Numbered from the stretch's first letter, positions 1-11,900 are shown. The stretch is 64,000 bases of DNA from Lagopus muta (GCF_023343835.1 NC_064435.1:68582134-68646133), one strand, 5' to 3'. Made by a program: numbers and translations. The notes: generated from the letters alone by a model not told the origin.

Positions 1-3000
1 TAATAAAAATGGAAAGAAGGTAAAGTACAGTGCATGTAATCAGAAAAGACAGAACAAATTTGGATATCCTACCTTACTGAAAGAAATGCTCAAGTGGAAA
101 TTAACAGTGATCACCAAGTAGGTGAAACCATGTTGCAAGGAGAGAAACTATAGAAAAGCTTGTCTCTGTCAGCTTTTTCTATTGGGTTTTGCATCAGGAG
201 CCAGTGATTTGTCAGGAGCCTCAGGACACACACTGAGGCTGACCTGCCGTCCTTAACGCATGCATGAATGTGCCTTAGGGGTGTCCTTAGAGTAGGAAAT
301 GCTTGAGTGATTTCATCTTTAATTGGGCATCCACAACCTTGGTCCCCGTGTGTCCTCAGGCATTTCCCATGATCCCCCCCTAAATTCTGAAACCAGAACT
401 CTTAAGCAGGTTGTTATCAAGGGCATTGGGCTGTTGGACCATACTGGAATGAATAATTCCATTATTGATTCTTTTTCTGTGTGGGTAGTTTCACAAATTG
501 TGATCCTGGCCTGACTGGAATGAACAGCTGTTAATAACACTCAAGACTGGACAAAGCCACTTAGGCAAAAGCTCATCAGAGCTTTAATACGAACAACCAA
601 GTTGCATTCTTACTCCATTACAATGAAAAACAATTGGTTTATAATACCCACTTCTACATGCTCAAAGTCAAATTGTGATGAGATTTACATGTCCAGTATC
701 CCATGCTCTCAGTACAATAGGGTACATGTGGGACATGGGACATGACATTCTTTCATCGTTTGTCTTAGAACAGTATGTCATAGAAGGAAATGCCCTTCAT
801 CACTTGTAGTTCTATACCTGAGATCTCAGCGTACTCGTTCTCTGTGCTACTTTCAATTTCTAGAACTAAGGAAAAAAAGAAAAAAAAGTAGAGAAAACAG
901 TGAAGAATGTTTCAAACTTAAGAGTTAATGATGGTTAACTAAAAGTTTTGCTAATTGAAGATAAATACTGTAATTGCTAAATGTCTGTGTTGACTTAAAA
1001 AAAAAAAAAAAAAATTAAACCAATGATACAGTTTTACACATGCAGCTTCTTAACAAAAAAAAAAAAAAAAAAAAAAAATTGTTTATTTTAGCCACTTCCC
1101 AGATGACCAAGCCAGTGAATAACAATACTAAAAATCGGGGAGTGGAAAGAAAGCTCAGAAAATAGAACCAGATGATGTCTAAAGTTATCACTCATGTTTA
1201 ATGTCATTGCTGTGAATAATTCTGATAGATTAAGTGAAATTGCTCGTATGAGTAAATAAAAGGATACATGTCTGCTGGTCTGTAACCTCATTTTTAAAAC
1301 AAACAAACAAAAACAAAAACAACAGTTTTCGATTTTGCTTAAGTACTTTAAGTACTTAATTTTGCATTAAGTACTTTCAGGAGTTGATTTTGGGGAAATC
1401 TGAATTGGTTAATGCTTTAAAAACTAAAACATATACGTACTTACCAAAAAGTAATACGTAATGCTATTTCTGAAAGGGGACTTACAGTTATATAAAAAGC
1501 ATTATTTTTAAGCATTAACAAAGCGGTATTTGTTAAAAAGATCTATTATAAGCTAAGCAGACACTAAATAATTACAAACTTCAGACAAAATGCTCTCTCA
1601 AGAATGGACTTATCTGTTCCTCTTTTAAAACGTCCTCTTGGGAGAGGTAATGAGGTAATGTAACCAACAGAATGAATTTCAATTGTAGTTTCCTCCCCAA
1701 GAAAAATGCCATATCCACCTTGAACCAACTCTGAAAGTGGGGAAAAAAAGCAATGTGATGGTGTGTCAAGATCCTGGAAGCTGCTGCCATAACTTGGATC
1801 AAAAGAGGTCAAGGAAGAACAAAAAGGTCAGAATTTGACACTGTAGTAATAAAAGTAGCACAGCTTGTTAAAAGGACTGTGTTTTTTAGGGCAAGGTTCA
1901 TCTACCTGGAAGCTTGCAAAATTTTCCCAATTATTCAGCTGGATAATTATTTCCATATGTTTACTGTTTCTTATGGCAAAGTCAGCTGTAAACCAAGTGG
2001 GAATTGCCATAATGGACAATTGCCTTTGATGTTAGGCTTTCATCTTACAACTGTAGATCTCAGCTGTACTTAACACAAGTCTCTGTGTAAAAAGCTATAT
2101 ATTTTTAGAATGCATTCACCTCAAATATTCGAAATAGAGTTATTAGTATCAACTGTTTCTATTCTGTGACATGTTTAACCTCAGGGCTAGGTTGTGAATT
2201 CTTCTTTCATTCCAGTTAACAGTAATATACTAAGGCAAGCCTACTATTAGCAGTAACAATTTTTTAGAAATTTTCTTAAGGGTCTTATAAACCAAACATC
2301 AGTCTGTCAGTTCTCTAGGCTATCTTAATATTTGTAAAAACATCAAATAAGCAAGTTAAAACCTGCCAAAAATCAACTAACAAAAAACCAAAACAACAAA
2401 AAAACCCAAACCACCAAGAATCACCACAATTAACAAATAAAAACAAAACCTGCATGAACAGATCTAGATACTTCTGGTGATACTGACCATCACAAGAAAC
2501 TGATTGTTAATTTGAATAATGTGAGATGTTCCAGAAACTTCAGGTGCATTTCAATTAGGTTTTCTTGGATCTGGATAACATACAAATTTATAACTTCTGA
2601 TCTGTACAGAACCATTGTTAGGCTATTCCTATTCCAATGCCAACACCACTCCAACAGATGCTTTGTTTCACTACTTAGATTTAGGATCTGTTTTTCTGTG
2701 CAGACATATTCTTTCTCTTCTCTCCATCAACCTGTCCTCAACACATTCAAACTACTGATTTTGTGAAACCTCCTTGACAGTTTGCACTACCTGATTGGCT
2801 TCTTCCAGCCTACATTACATTACGTTACATTATCCTTGTGAAGTACGGCACAAAAATCAGCTTTATTATTATCCCACATAAGGAATGTTATGGAAAAAAA
2901 AAAAGTTTTAAAATCATCTAGTATTTTTCAGCAGTTGTGGCCATGAACTAAAATCATGGGCATTTAGTGTGATATATATTATTCTGCTTTCTTTGTATCC

Positions 3001-3625
3001 AATACAATAGGACAACATTTTCATTAGGTGATAAAAAACATCTGAAAGTTCTAACGCCACTGTGTATTAATTTAGTGGAGGAGTGGGATGAACTATCACA
3101 ATGAATATATATGAATAATATACTAAATTTATCCTACAGCCAAATTGTAAAGAGCTGGAATTGCTAAAGCTACTCAGGATTTAAAAAATATGTAAAGTAT
3201 TAGCAGGATGCAGTTATATCTGAGTGGGTATTTTAGCTGCACTGAGATCATATCTGTAGCCCAATCAATGGCTTTAAAATCCACGTTGTATAATCAAAAA
3301 ATTAAGACATGTTCACAAAGTTTAAACTGGTAAGAGACACAAAACTTTCAGAAATTTAGTCTTCTGTGAGTTCATCTTCCCTAATAGTCTTAGGACTTTA
3401 TCTCTGAAAATCTTGCTAGGATACTCTGATCAATTTTTCCCCATTCTTTCCTAAAGAGAAAATACACAAGCTTAGTTTTCCATGTTGTCTTGCTCATTCA
3501 TCTGTGCAACCCCATGTGGTCTGTTATGTAAGTGGAATTTCCCTCCTCTAAACAGCTTCTAAAATTCCCTGAATGATAAGTGAGAAGAGTTCATTCATTC
3601 TAATCCTAGCAATAGAACCTGTCAT
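1..3625. other. Intergenic AT-rich DNA, no gene seen
   Basis: No open frame here looks like a real protein and no confident interspersed repeat was recognised. Simple sequence includes A runs at about 997-1013 and 1055-1078, an A/C-rich purine stretch near 2380-2450, and a short TACAT-type repeat at 2811-2833. A cluster of AAGTACTT palindromes at 1341-1376 is listed separately. In this assembly orientation the DNA lies more than 25 kb upstream of ADCY2. Confidence 0.6.
1339..1377. repeat. Cluster of three AAGTACTT palindromes
   Basis: The 8-base palindrome AAGTACTT occurs at 1341-1348, 1350-1357 and 1369-1376. The first two sit inside a 21-base near-perfect palindrome (1339-1359) whose only unpaired base is the centre. 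No function is known from the sequence. A protein-binding cluster is possible, but chance in AT-rich DNA cannot be excluded. Confidence 0.5.
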
Positions 3626-4022
3626 ATGAATAGAGGCTGAGGGAATGTGTCTCGTTTAGCCTGGCGAAGAGATTGCTTTGGGTATCAGTTGGTACCCATG
3701 AGGCGGAGATAAGCTATTCACAGTGGTAAGAGGACGAGAAACAACAGCATAGTTGTTGGAGCAAGTGAAGTTCAGACAGAATATAATATAAGGCTTATTC
3801 ACTCTGAGGACATTTTAGCAGTGGATCTGATCACCTGAGGAAGTTGTGTATAGCATCCATTCTTGTAGGTTTTCAAGAGCAGACAGGATAAAACCCTCAG
3901 AAAAATGAGTCTGAATTCATAGCTGACCCTCCTTTGAGGTTCAGCAGCTTTTGACCCTGCAGAAGCTGATCTTTTGAGATCCCCTCCAATCTGAATTGTT
4001 CCATTATCCTACAATCCTTTTT
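3626..4022 (+). mobile_element. CR1 LINE fragment, old, 3' part
   Basis: The sequence follows the CR1 3' region in the sense direction. It begins with the 'gaggga..tgtctcgtttagcctgg.gaagag' block (C-terminal reverse transcriptase coding) and passes through the 'aggaagttgtg' and 'gttttcaagagcagacagg' blocks. It ends with a degenerate tail of the 'gaattgttccattatcctac' kind. It is 5'-truncated, carries many substitutions and small indels, and has no coding potential left. CR1 is the dominant LINE of birds. Confidence 0.75.
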
Positions 4023-4581
4023 ATTTAAACCTTGAACAGAGGAACAAAATGAATAATTATTGATTTGTCTAATTTCTGTCTGTAATTCAAAGGTTAATGT
4101 TTTCAGTACACTACCAAAGCAAAGAAAATAATACCCAGATTCTTTCTAGAAAAAAGTTAGAATGTAGATCTGCCCTTGGTGATCAGTGAACCAACTAAGA
4201 AAGATGCTTTGTTGTTCACAAAAAAAAAAAAAAAAATTGCCAGAAGGGTGAAAGGTGAAGCTTTGTCTTCAGCGATAAAGAAATTTTAGTATAAAAAACC
4301 CTGAGAAAAATGTACAAAGAAAACAGCAGACTGTCTTCATGAGATGGGTTTTACCTTGTTCAATGATTTGTTTGTCAAAATGCCATTGAAAAATGCCATG
4401 AAGGGAAAAGGATACCAAGATAATTAGTTATCTTTAAAGATGCCCTCCTCAAAGAACAGCAGACTATTCAAATGCACAGGAAGAAGATCAGAACGAACAA
4501 AGACCTGCTGCATGATCTCAGTCTCCAAAAAGAACTCAATGTTAGTCAGAGGTGAGGATAGGGTACAAGGAGGAATGTCAC

Positions 4582-4672
4582 CTTAGGGACATGGTTTAGT
4601 GATGGACTTGTTAGTGTTAGGTGAATGGTTAGACTTGATGATTTTAAAGATCTTTTCTGATCTAAATTATTA
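4582..4672 (+). mobile_element. CR1 3'-tail fragment
   Basis: A short match to the end of CR1 starts with 'agggacatggtttagtg' and continues through 'ttaggtgaatggttagact' and 'gatgattttaaagatctttt'. It directly precedes a second, different CR1 tail, so two CR1 3' ends lie side by side in the same orientation. Confidence 0.7.
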
Positions 4673-4690
4673 CATTATTTTTAACATCAA

Positions 4691-4884
4691 GATAGTGAAG
4701 CACTGGAACAGGTTGCCCAGAGAGGTGGTCTCCACCCCAGAGACATTCAAGGTTAGGCTGGATGGGTCTCTGAGCAACCTGATCTGCTGTAGGTATCCCT
4801 GTTCTTTGGAGGGGAGTTGGACTAGATGGCCTTTAAGGGTCCCTTCCAACTCAAAAGATTCTGTGATTCTATGATTCTATGATT
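4691..4884 (+). mobile_element. CR1 LINE 3' end with terminal repeats
   Basis: The sequence reads 'gcactggaacaggttgccc' then 'agaggtggtctccacc', 'ggatgggtctctgagcaacc', 'ttggactagatggcctttaa' and finishes with repeated ATTCTATG units at 4866-4884. These are hallmarks of the CR1 3' UTR. The element is about 0.2 kb, heavily 5'-truncated, and appears younger than its neighbours because it matches the family pattern closely. Confidence 0.9.
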
Positions 4885-4904
4885 ACCGATTGTACTAGAA
4901 GAAA

Positions 4905-5629
4905 GTTAGGAAGTACTCAAGTTAGTTGGGCATATATAAATCTATGGTACCAGATGGACTTTACTTGAGATTGCTGAGGTTCAAAGTCATTGTAAAGCTG
5001 TGCTGTATCATCCCTGGAATATCATGGCAAATGAAGGAAGATCCTAGTTAGTAGAAAAAGACAAATATCACACTCATCTTCAGGAAGAAGGAAAGTCTAG
5101 GTAACAAAAGACCTATCAGCCTAAGTTTTGCAGCCAAAAGATCATGTAGCAAACACTTCTGGAAGTCCTGACCAGACCCAGACCCACATACAACAAGAAG
5201 GGAATAGAAAGAAGTCAGCATAGATTTGCCATGGCCAAGTCCTGACAACACTGGTCTCTGTAGGAGTGGATTAGTAGTACTTTTAGCTTGATTTTGAAAA
5301 AATGTTCAACACAATCTCACACAGTATTCTTGTAAGTAATTCGATTAGGTGCGTACTGAAAAAGTGGACTGTGAGATGGGTGAAATGGTTCTGATTAACC
5401 CTTCAGATTCAATGAGTCTGCAGTACAAGCACCCCTTAATGGGTGATATGGAAGTGATATATACAGTCTTTGCTAATATTCTGGTGGAACAGAATGCACT
5501 TTCAGAAGTGTAATGAATAATACTAAATTGGATGTGGTGATCTATTCACAGAACAACAGGGCTGCTATTCAGAAGGTCTTCAACAAGTTAGACTATCTAC
5601 TAGGGAGATATAGAAGAACAGCCAGATTC
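4905..5629 (+). mobile_element. Old CR1 LINE, first of three pieces
   Basis: Degraded CR1 reverse-transcriptase-coding DNA in sense orientation. Recognisable blocks include 'tggtaccagatggacttta' (CR1 reads 'ggccagatggg'), 'ggaagatcctagttagtag', 'cagcatagatttgccatggc', and a decayed counterpart of the KAFDTVSH motif near 5290-5330 ('tttgaaaaaatgttcaacac'). It also has 'tggactgtgagatgggtga' near 5365. Frames are broken throughout. The copy stops at a hAT insertion (8-base target duplication at 5630-5637) and resumes at 8057. Confidence 0.7.
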
Positions 5630-5710
5630 TTCTAAGACATGGGTATCCAATCTTTTGTTTTAGTGGACTGCATTGAGTGATGAGCAATTGACTTGGGCCA
5701 CATATATAAT

Positions 5711-6747
5711 ATAGAATCATAGAATCACAGAATTGCTCAGGTTGGAAAAGACCTTAAAGATCATCAAGTCCAACCACAATCTAACCATACTATCCTAACT
5801 CTAACAACCCTTTCACTAAATCATGTCCCTGAGCACCACATCCAAGTGGTTTTTAAACACATCCAGGGATGGTGACTCAACCACCTCCCTGGGGAGCCTA
5901 TTCCAGTGCTTAACAACCCTTTCAGTAAAGAAGTTTTTCCTGATATCCAACTTAAACTTATCCTGGTGCAATTACCCCTCATCCTGTCATCAGTGAGAAG
6001 AGACTGGCCCCGCTTTCACTATAAGCACCTTTCAGATATTGAAAGAGAGCAATAAGGTCTCCCTTCAGCCTCCTTTTCCCCAGTTCCTTCAGTCACTCCT
6101 TGTAGCACACATTCTCCAAGCCCTTTACAAGCCTTGTTACCCTTCTTTGGACCTGCTCCAGCACCCCAGTGTCCTTTCTGTATTGAGGTGCCCAAAACTG
6201 AACACAGTACCGAGGAGAGGCCTCACCAGTGCCAAGTACAGGGACAGGATTACTTTCCTAGTTCTGCTCATCACACCATTCCCGATACAAGCCAGGATGC
6301 CATTGGCCTTCTTGGCCACCTGGGGACTCTTCAGGCTCATATTCAGCCAACTGTCCATCAGCACACCAAGGTCTATTTCCATCAGGGGGCTTTCCAGCCA
6401 CTGCTCCCTAAGCCTTTAGGGTTGCCTGAGATTGTTGTGACCAAAATTCAGGACCCTACACTTGGCCCTATTGAAACTCATGCAGTTTACCTTGGCCCAG
6501 GTCCCTCTGTAATGCCCTTCTCCCCTCAGGCAGATCAACACTCCCCCTCAACTTGGTATTGTCTGCAAACCTACTGAGAGTGCACTCAATTCCCTCATCA
6601 AGATTGTTAATAAAGATGTTAAATAGAAGCAGCCCCCGTACGGAGCCCTGGAGGACACCACTCATAACTGGCTGCCAATTGGATTTAACTCTATTGACCA
6701 TAACTCTTTGGGCCCAGCCATCCAGCCAGTGTTTCACCCAGCAATAT
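5711..6747 (-). mobile_element. CR1 LINE, 5'-truncated, inserted in hAT element
   Basis: Starts with the reverse complement of the CR1 3' end ('atagaatcatagaatcacag') and continues about 1 kb in antisense orientation. Two minus-strand open stretches encode CR1 reverse transcriptase pieces. 6468-6737 contains '[19 protein letters not shown]' followed by 'FADNTKL', a decayed form of the catalytic YADD-type motif. 6137-6382 contains '[20 protein letters not shown]' and the downstream thumb region. Frames are broken between the two. It splits the hAT element, with left arm 5638-5710 and right arm 6748-8048. Confidence 0.92.
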
Positions 6748-6911
6748 AGTTAATATCTATAAGTAACAAAACTTTTTTTTTACATATTTGTTATTAAACA
6801 TAAAAGAAGAGGGCAACAAAAACATAAACTGGTGTTGTCACAGTGACATTTGACCTTGTTTTTGTAAAAGTAATGCAGCAGTATCTGGTTTGGCAGAAGT
6901 GGTTGCAATTC

Positions 6912-7470
6912 CTAGCGAGTTCTCATGAGGTGTTCATCAGAAATTTTTGATTTACTTTTACTGTTCTTGTGCTTCATCCTTGAAAACAGTTGTTCACAAA
7001 TGTATGTACTGCCAAAAAGTGATGACATGAATAAGGTGTGGTCATGAAGTGAGGGATATTTTTCTCTGGTAAGAAAGGGCTTATAAAAGTCTGGTAAAGA
7101 GACGAGAACAAATTTTTTAGTTGAATGATTGCAATTCCATACATACCATTTGAAAATTTGCAGGTAATCATCGACCAAAAAGTGAGTCACAAATAAACCA
7201 TAAAATTATTATTATTATTATAATTTTCAATCTTGAAACCTGTTTTTAAATTTGTGAATCAAAACGGTATATTTTTCACTGTTCACAGGACTGTGTTTAC
7301 CATACATATTTAAGTGCATAAAATTATTTGCCATAACTTGAGCTTGACATAATTTAAGTTTATTTTTGAATGTTGTTATGGTTTGAAAAATGGAACAGAT
7401 AAGTTGATTTTCACCTTGAAGACACATGCTTAACTCATTTAAATGAGCTGCCAAATCTACCAAAAAATGC
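6912..7470 (-). pseudogene. hAT transposase C-terminal remnant
   Basis: Two minus-strand open stretches resemble the C-terminal half of Charlie-type hAT transposases (the family that gave rise to GTF2IRD2, EPM2AIP1 and FAM200 proteins). 7227-7463 reads 'VDLAAHLNELSMCLQGENQL', matching the conserved 'DLTxHLNxLNxxLQGxxQ' segment. 6912-7190 contains 'FGSTYICEQLFSRMKHKNSK' and 'SDEHL', which is the hAT dimerisation region. The stretches are separated by a stop and frame change, and the catalytic N-terminal part is missing. This is a dead fossil, with no reason to think it is expressed. Confidence 0.85.
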
Positions 7471-8056
7471 TGAATCTATAAGCCATCTTTTGTCTTCAGG
7501 TTCTAGTATAAATTTTCCTTCTGACTCTGTAAACGACTTAATTTCATTTTCTTCATTTTGTAAGCATTCGGGGGTGTTGAAAATTACAAAATCTGTCAGC
7601 ACTGCACAAGTATTCTGGATATTTCTTCTGCAGTGAACATGTTAACTTACTAAATAATTTTACAAAATAACACAGTTCCAACTTTAGTAATTAAATAAGA
7701 AAACATATCTGTTTAGTAACAAAAACTGCTTGTGTTCACAGGCATACACACACATGTAGATGGGTTGAAATATTAAGAGCAATCACTGCATTTTACAAGT
7801 GGCACAGATGCATGTAGCATGTAGTACATGCATTTCAATTCAACTGTGTATAGAGGGTGTGAGAAGTGGGGTTAGCACTGCACTACGCCCCCCCTTCCTT
7901 AGCTTACAATTGTTGCCCACATAGTTCATGTTTGAGCTTCATGCAATTGACTCATGAAAAATGTTGCTTGAAGCCTCACAAGAATGTTAAAAATTTATGA
8001 TCTTGTGGGCCTGCATTGTGTCCTGTGGCCACATGTTGGATACAGCTGTTCTAAAA

Positions 8057-8322
8057 GACAGATGGAGACAAGACAAGATGTACAGCAGGAGCACAAGCTG
8101 CATCTAAATGATGGTGCCCTATTGTAGTGAGTCCAGTGGAGCTGATTAGGGGCTGGAATGCATGAAATATCAAGAGAGGCAGAAAAAGTTGTTTTTTTAA
8201 GCCTTGAGAAGTCATCAGAACTTCTTACTGCTTTTTTAAAGTTCTTAATAGAGGAGTATAGAGAAAGTGGAGCCAGACTCTTCTCATATGTGTGGAGTGG
8301 AAACACAGGGGTGTATGGGAAC
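8057..8322 (+). mobile_element. Old CR1 LINE, second piece
   Basis: Continues the CR1 copy interrupted at 5629. Matches include 'gtgagtccagtggagctgat', 'aggggctggaatgcatgaaa', 'gccttgagaagtcatcagaa' (CR1 reads as the 'LEKRRL' coding block) and 'agtggagccagactcttctc'. It stops where a solo LTR begins at 8323. Confidence 0.75.
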
Positions 8323-8655
8323 TGTTGAGTACAGCCTGAACCTCTGTTTGATTGCCTGAGGCAAGGACTGAGTCAGCCATGGGAGCACAGGTGGAGGCAA
8401 TTCAACTGAGTGACGGGGAGGGGTGCAGCCTGGCTGCATCTCTCCTAGACCTCATTTAAGGGCTGACTGGGGGAAGAATTCTTTCTGGAGATCCCTCCCT
8501 TTGGAGTTTTCTACTGTGAGCCTAGGATATGGGTGAGCATTTCCTTTTTAATTATCTTTTTCCACCACAATAATCTTTCTAACTATAAACCTGTAAAATA
8601 CCATCCTAACCATGCCACTCTTCTAACTGTACATTTGTTAATTGTATGCGGGGCA
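8323..8655 (+). mobile_element. Solo LTR of an endogenous retrovirus
   Basis: The block begins TGTTGAGTACAGCC and ends near GCGGGGCA, about 333 bp. It is flanked by GGAAC (8318-8322) and TGAAC (about 8657-8661), a near-match 5-base duplication. Internally it has an enhancer-like GC-richer part, a possible TATA-like 'catttaaggg' near 8450, and 'ccacaataatctttctaac' near 8564, which resembles the R-region polyadenylation context of avian ERV LTRs. No retroviral coding sequence adjoins, so this is a solo LTR left by recombination. It interrupts the old CR1, which resumes directly after. The family was not assigned, and the right boundary is uncertain by a few bases. Confidence 0.7.
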
Positions 8656-8842
8656 ATGAACATAAGTAACAAGAAAGCAGATATGATTCAGTTGAAGGAA
8701 AGCGTTTTATTTGAAGGTTGTTGAACACTCAAACAATTTGCCTGAAGAGACTGTGAAATGCTCATTCACTCTCTAGGTTCTGAGCAACCTGGTCTGCATG
8801 ATCCTGCTTGGTATAGAAACCTTGGATTATATGATTCAGAAG
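8656..8842 (+). mobile_element. Old CR1 LINE, third piece (3' end)
   Basis: CR1 sequence resumes with 'caatgaacataagtaacaag', the degraded form of the family's 'caatgggcacaaactg' block. It then passes through 'aacaatttgcctgaagagac' (CR1 reads 'aacaggttgcccagagag') and 'ggttctgagcaacctggtct', ending in a decayed tail ('ttggattatatgattcag'). Together with 4905-5629 and 8057-8322 it forms one element of about 1.2 kb. Confidence 0.7.
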
Positions 8843-8934
8843 TCACTTTTAGCCTGTATTTTTATTTTGTGATTTGTTTTTTTCATAGCTATTATGAAAA
8901 CTTGTGTAATTGTTATATTGCATATATGTATATT

Positions 8935-8977
8935 ATATGTGTGTGTGTATATATATAAATATATATATACATATATT
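8935..8977. repeat. AT/GT dinucleotide microsatellite
   Basis: An alternating run of TATATG, GTGTGTGT and ATATATAT units. Such alternating sequences are prone to length change and can adopt non-B DNA. No coding meaning. Confidence 0.8.
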
Positions 8978-11900
8978 AAATGTCCTATTCTTTTTTTAGG
9001 AAAAAGAAAGTTTAGAAGAAAATATAGTTAAAAAAAAGACTTATAGAATGCAGAATCGTATGGTCTCCAAAAGAATATTGTTGTTTAATGTAAGTGTAAA
9101 GCTTAACTTTGCAATCCATGAAATGCAGAGGAGTTATTTATCTCATAGAATAAAAATAATTCCTAAATGAGTCTTTCTACGACTCTTGTACCAAAGGGTG
9201 ACTGTTAAAAGCAATTCTGTCTCTACAGACAGCTTTGCCCAACCCACAGACATTTTCCTAAGACTGCCACGTGCTCAGGTGGTAAGGGAAGGTTTTGAAG
9301 GTTATGTGTTACAGCACCACCTGGTGAAATGTATTTAAAGTCTACATAAGATGCTGCTAGTGAGCAGTAGCCTATGAAAAAATAGCACAATGTAGTGTTA
9401 AGCTTTTCAAGATTATTTTTTTCCCCAACTTATTGCATATTTCAGAGTTACTTGGAAGATTTCAAGTATTAAAACCAGTCATTAAGTATGGAACTTGAAG
9501 TTGTCTGAATTTCATGGTCACACCACTGTAATGATCATGGTAGAACTGGAGGAAAAGCCTTGCATATCCTGTCACCTACTCACTAACTTGTTTCAATGGC
9601 GTAGATGTGAGAACCTTTCCATACGCACAAAAAAAATCCCAGAGTCCCTAAAATCTTCCTTGTTAAACCTAGGTCTACTACTTCTCTGTGTTTGTCATAT
9701 GATTCAATTATTCCTTCCTTTTAATTTTTTTTCCTCTTCTTCCCCACCTGAGACACTCTAAGTTTTTCCGTCCTTTTGCTCATTCTCATTTTTCTTTCAT
9801 AGGTTACATTTAATCTGGTCTGGTTGCTCCCTAAACAGCAGCGCCTGACATTGAACATCATATGCTAGTTGCTACCCTACCAGTGCTGAATGGAGCAGTA
9901 GAATCACTGAATATGATTTACAGGCTGTATTTCTGCTTATAAACTCCAGCTGGATGTGTAGCTTTTTGAGTGAATGTATGATGAGTGATTCCTATTCTGT
10001 AACAACCCTTTACAGCCTTTGTATTAAAAACAAAACTGGCTGTTTGATATAGACCTAAGAGGATGAAGTGGATTACTTCTGCCTACACGTTGCAGCACTT
10101 GTTTCTCCCTGCTCAGCAGAATCTTACTTTTTTATAACATGTCTTCAGTTTCTTCAGTTTTGTTTTTAGTTCAGACACACCTGATTATTCTCCCAGCTTA
10201 ATCTCCCTTACAGATTTAAAAAAAAAAAAAAAGTTATTGACCCCAGAGTGAAAATATGAAAAATATGAAAATAAGAATGAAAATATGATACAGAACCAGA
10301 TTTAGGACAGACCTGCCCAGCACCTTCCTAGATCATTCATTCAGGCATTGAGTCAGAAATAGCTATTCTTTTGGCTATTGTTTTGATTTTTCTAATCTGT
10401 AGCAATTTTGCACTCACTCTATAATATTTTAATCTGTGGACTATTTCCCTAATTTGCTATGAGAATATCATGTGGAACAGTATTAAAAACTTTATTACAT
10501 ACAACATCTTTCTCAAGAGACTGTTACTCTGACATGGACAGAAATTAAATATCACTAGCCAGTGCCAAGGATAAAATTAAATCAGGTCTAGTGGATTTGA
10601 AAACATCTGTTCTACCCAGATATTCCCTCTCTATTAGTGATTACAATTGACCTTGGAAGAAATTATACCTAACCATTGAGCCTCTCCACAGGGTATGCCA
10701 TAGTATCCCCTCGTACTCAGTAGATCTTTAGTTTCAGTTACACAGTTTTTCAGGAATTCAAAAAATCATTTCTCATGACAGGTTTTATTGTTATATTTCT
10801 TATATAATATCTTATGCCTTGGTCTTTATGCTTTTGTTCCTTCCTTTTAATGCTATTTTACTCATCTGTTTCATCTATCCCTGTATTATTTCTTCTTTTT
10901 ATTTTACTTTTTCTTAAGGAAAAAGTGCCTTTTCTAAGAGCATAAAGCACTTCTAATATGGATATCAAAGCCAGAACAACAAAAAAGTGAAAACAAATTA
11001 AAACTGACCAAAGGAAGAACCTTACGGTTAACTTATATGAATGCAATTAAATGCATGAAACAAATCCTGGGTTGGAATTGTTAGGTGTGTGGGGTAGAGA
11101 CAGGTGTGAGAAGAGAGTACAATGGATGTTTGGCAAGACAAGTACAGAAATAGCAGAATATACTAACCCAAGAATGAGAAACCAATTTCATCCTTCCAAG
11201 AACAGGCAACTATGACTGACATCTGGCAACCTTGTGGCACTGCTGGATGTCTGTTCTTGTGCTTACTCCCTACTGTGCGCAGTTCATCAGGAAATGTTGC
11301 TTCTTTTGTATGTATTCCAGACCAAGAAGGCAAGTGCCATTTTTATTGAGACAGTTTAAACATTGTAAAAGTGGTGCCTTCTGCACCATTCTTAGCAACA
11401 GTACCATCAGTAAATGCAATGTACTCCAGTAGTAAACAAATCTATAAATTTTCATGACAGTTTTGGGAAGCTAAGAAATTACTTCCCTGAAATGATACAA
11501 TTCCACAAATCTGTAACAAATCCAGAATTGCACCACTTTGTCTTGGGCTCCAGCTAAGGCTGTTAACCACAACCCTCGTGAATGTTCTTCTGAAAAATGT
11601 GGGTTTTCGTTCCCTGAGATGAGCTGTACTGATCCCAGGCATACTCACACTTACTGCCTTTCCCTATAAGTAGCAGCCATATCAAGACAACAGGAAGATG
11701 GTGTTTGTGCCATCTATGTTCCATGTAATATGCAACTCTCAACACTTATCAATCTGTCTTTGTGGCAAAATTATTTTACTGTTTCTACCAATGTGCTTGT
11801 GGCAAAGCATTAAGTTGTATGCCTTACTTTTTCACAGTCCAGCTGACTCTATGACACAACCTGTAATTCACACTGCTGTGTATTTTGATACCAGATTCAT

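Larger units (their letters stand above)
5638..8048 (-). mobile_element. hAT (Charlie-like) DNA transposon, interrupted by CR1
   Basis: The termini are inverted: the left end begins CATGGGTATCCAA (5638) and the reverse complement of the right end begins CAGCTGTATCCAA (8048). Flanks are TTCTAAGA (5630-5637) and TTCTAAAA (8049-8056), an 8-base duplication with one mismatch, which is the size expected for hAT elements. Without the CR1 inserted at 5711-6747 the element is about 1.4 kb, so it is internally deleted relative to a full autonomous hAT. It carries minus-strand transposase remnants (6912-7470) and landed inside an older CR1. Confidence 0.8.

Noticed and set aside
6039-6577. 126- and 147-codon plus-strand frames
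   Set aside because: They are antisense to the CR1 reverse transcriptase on the minus strand at 5711-6747.
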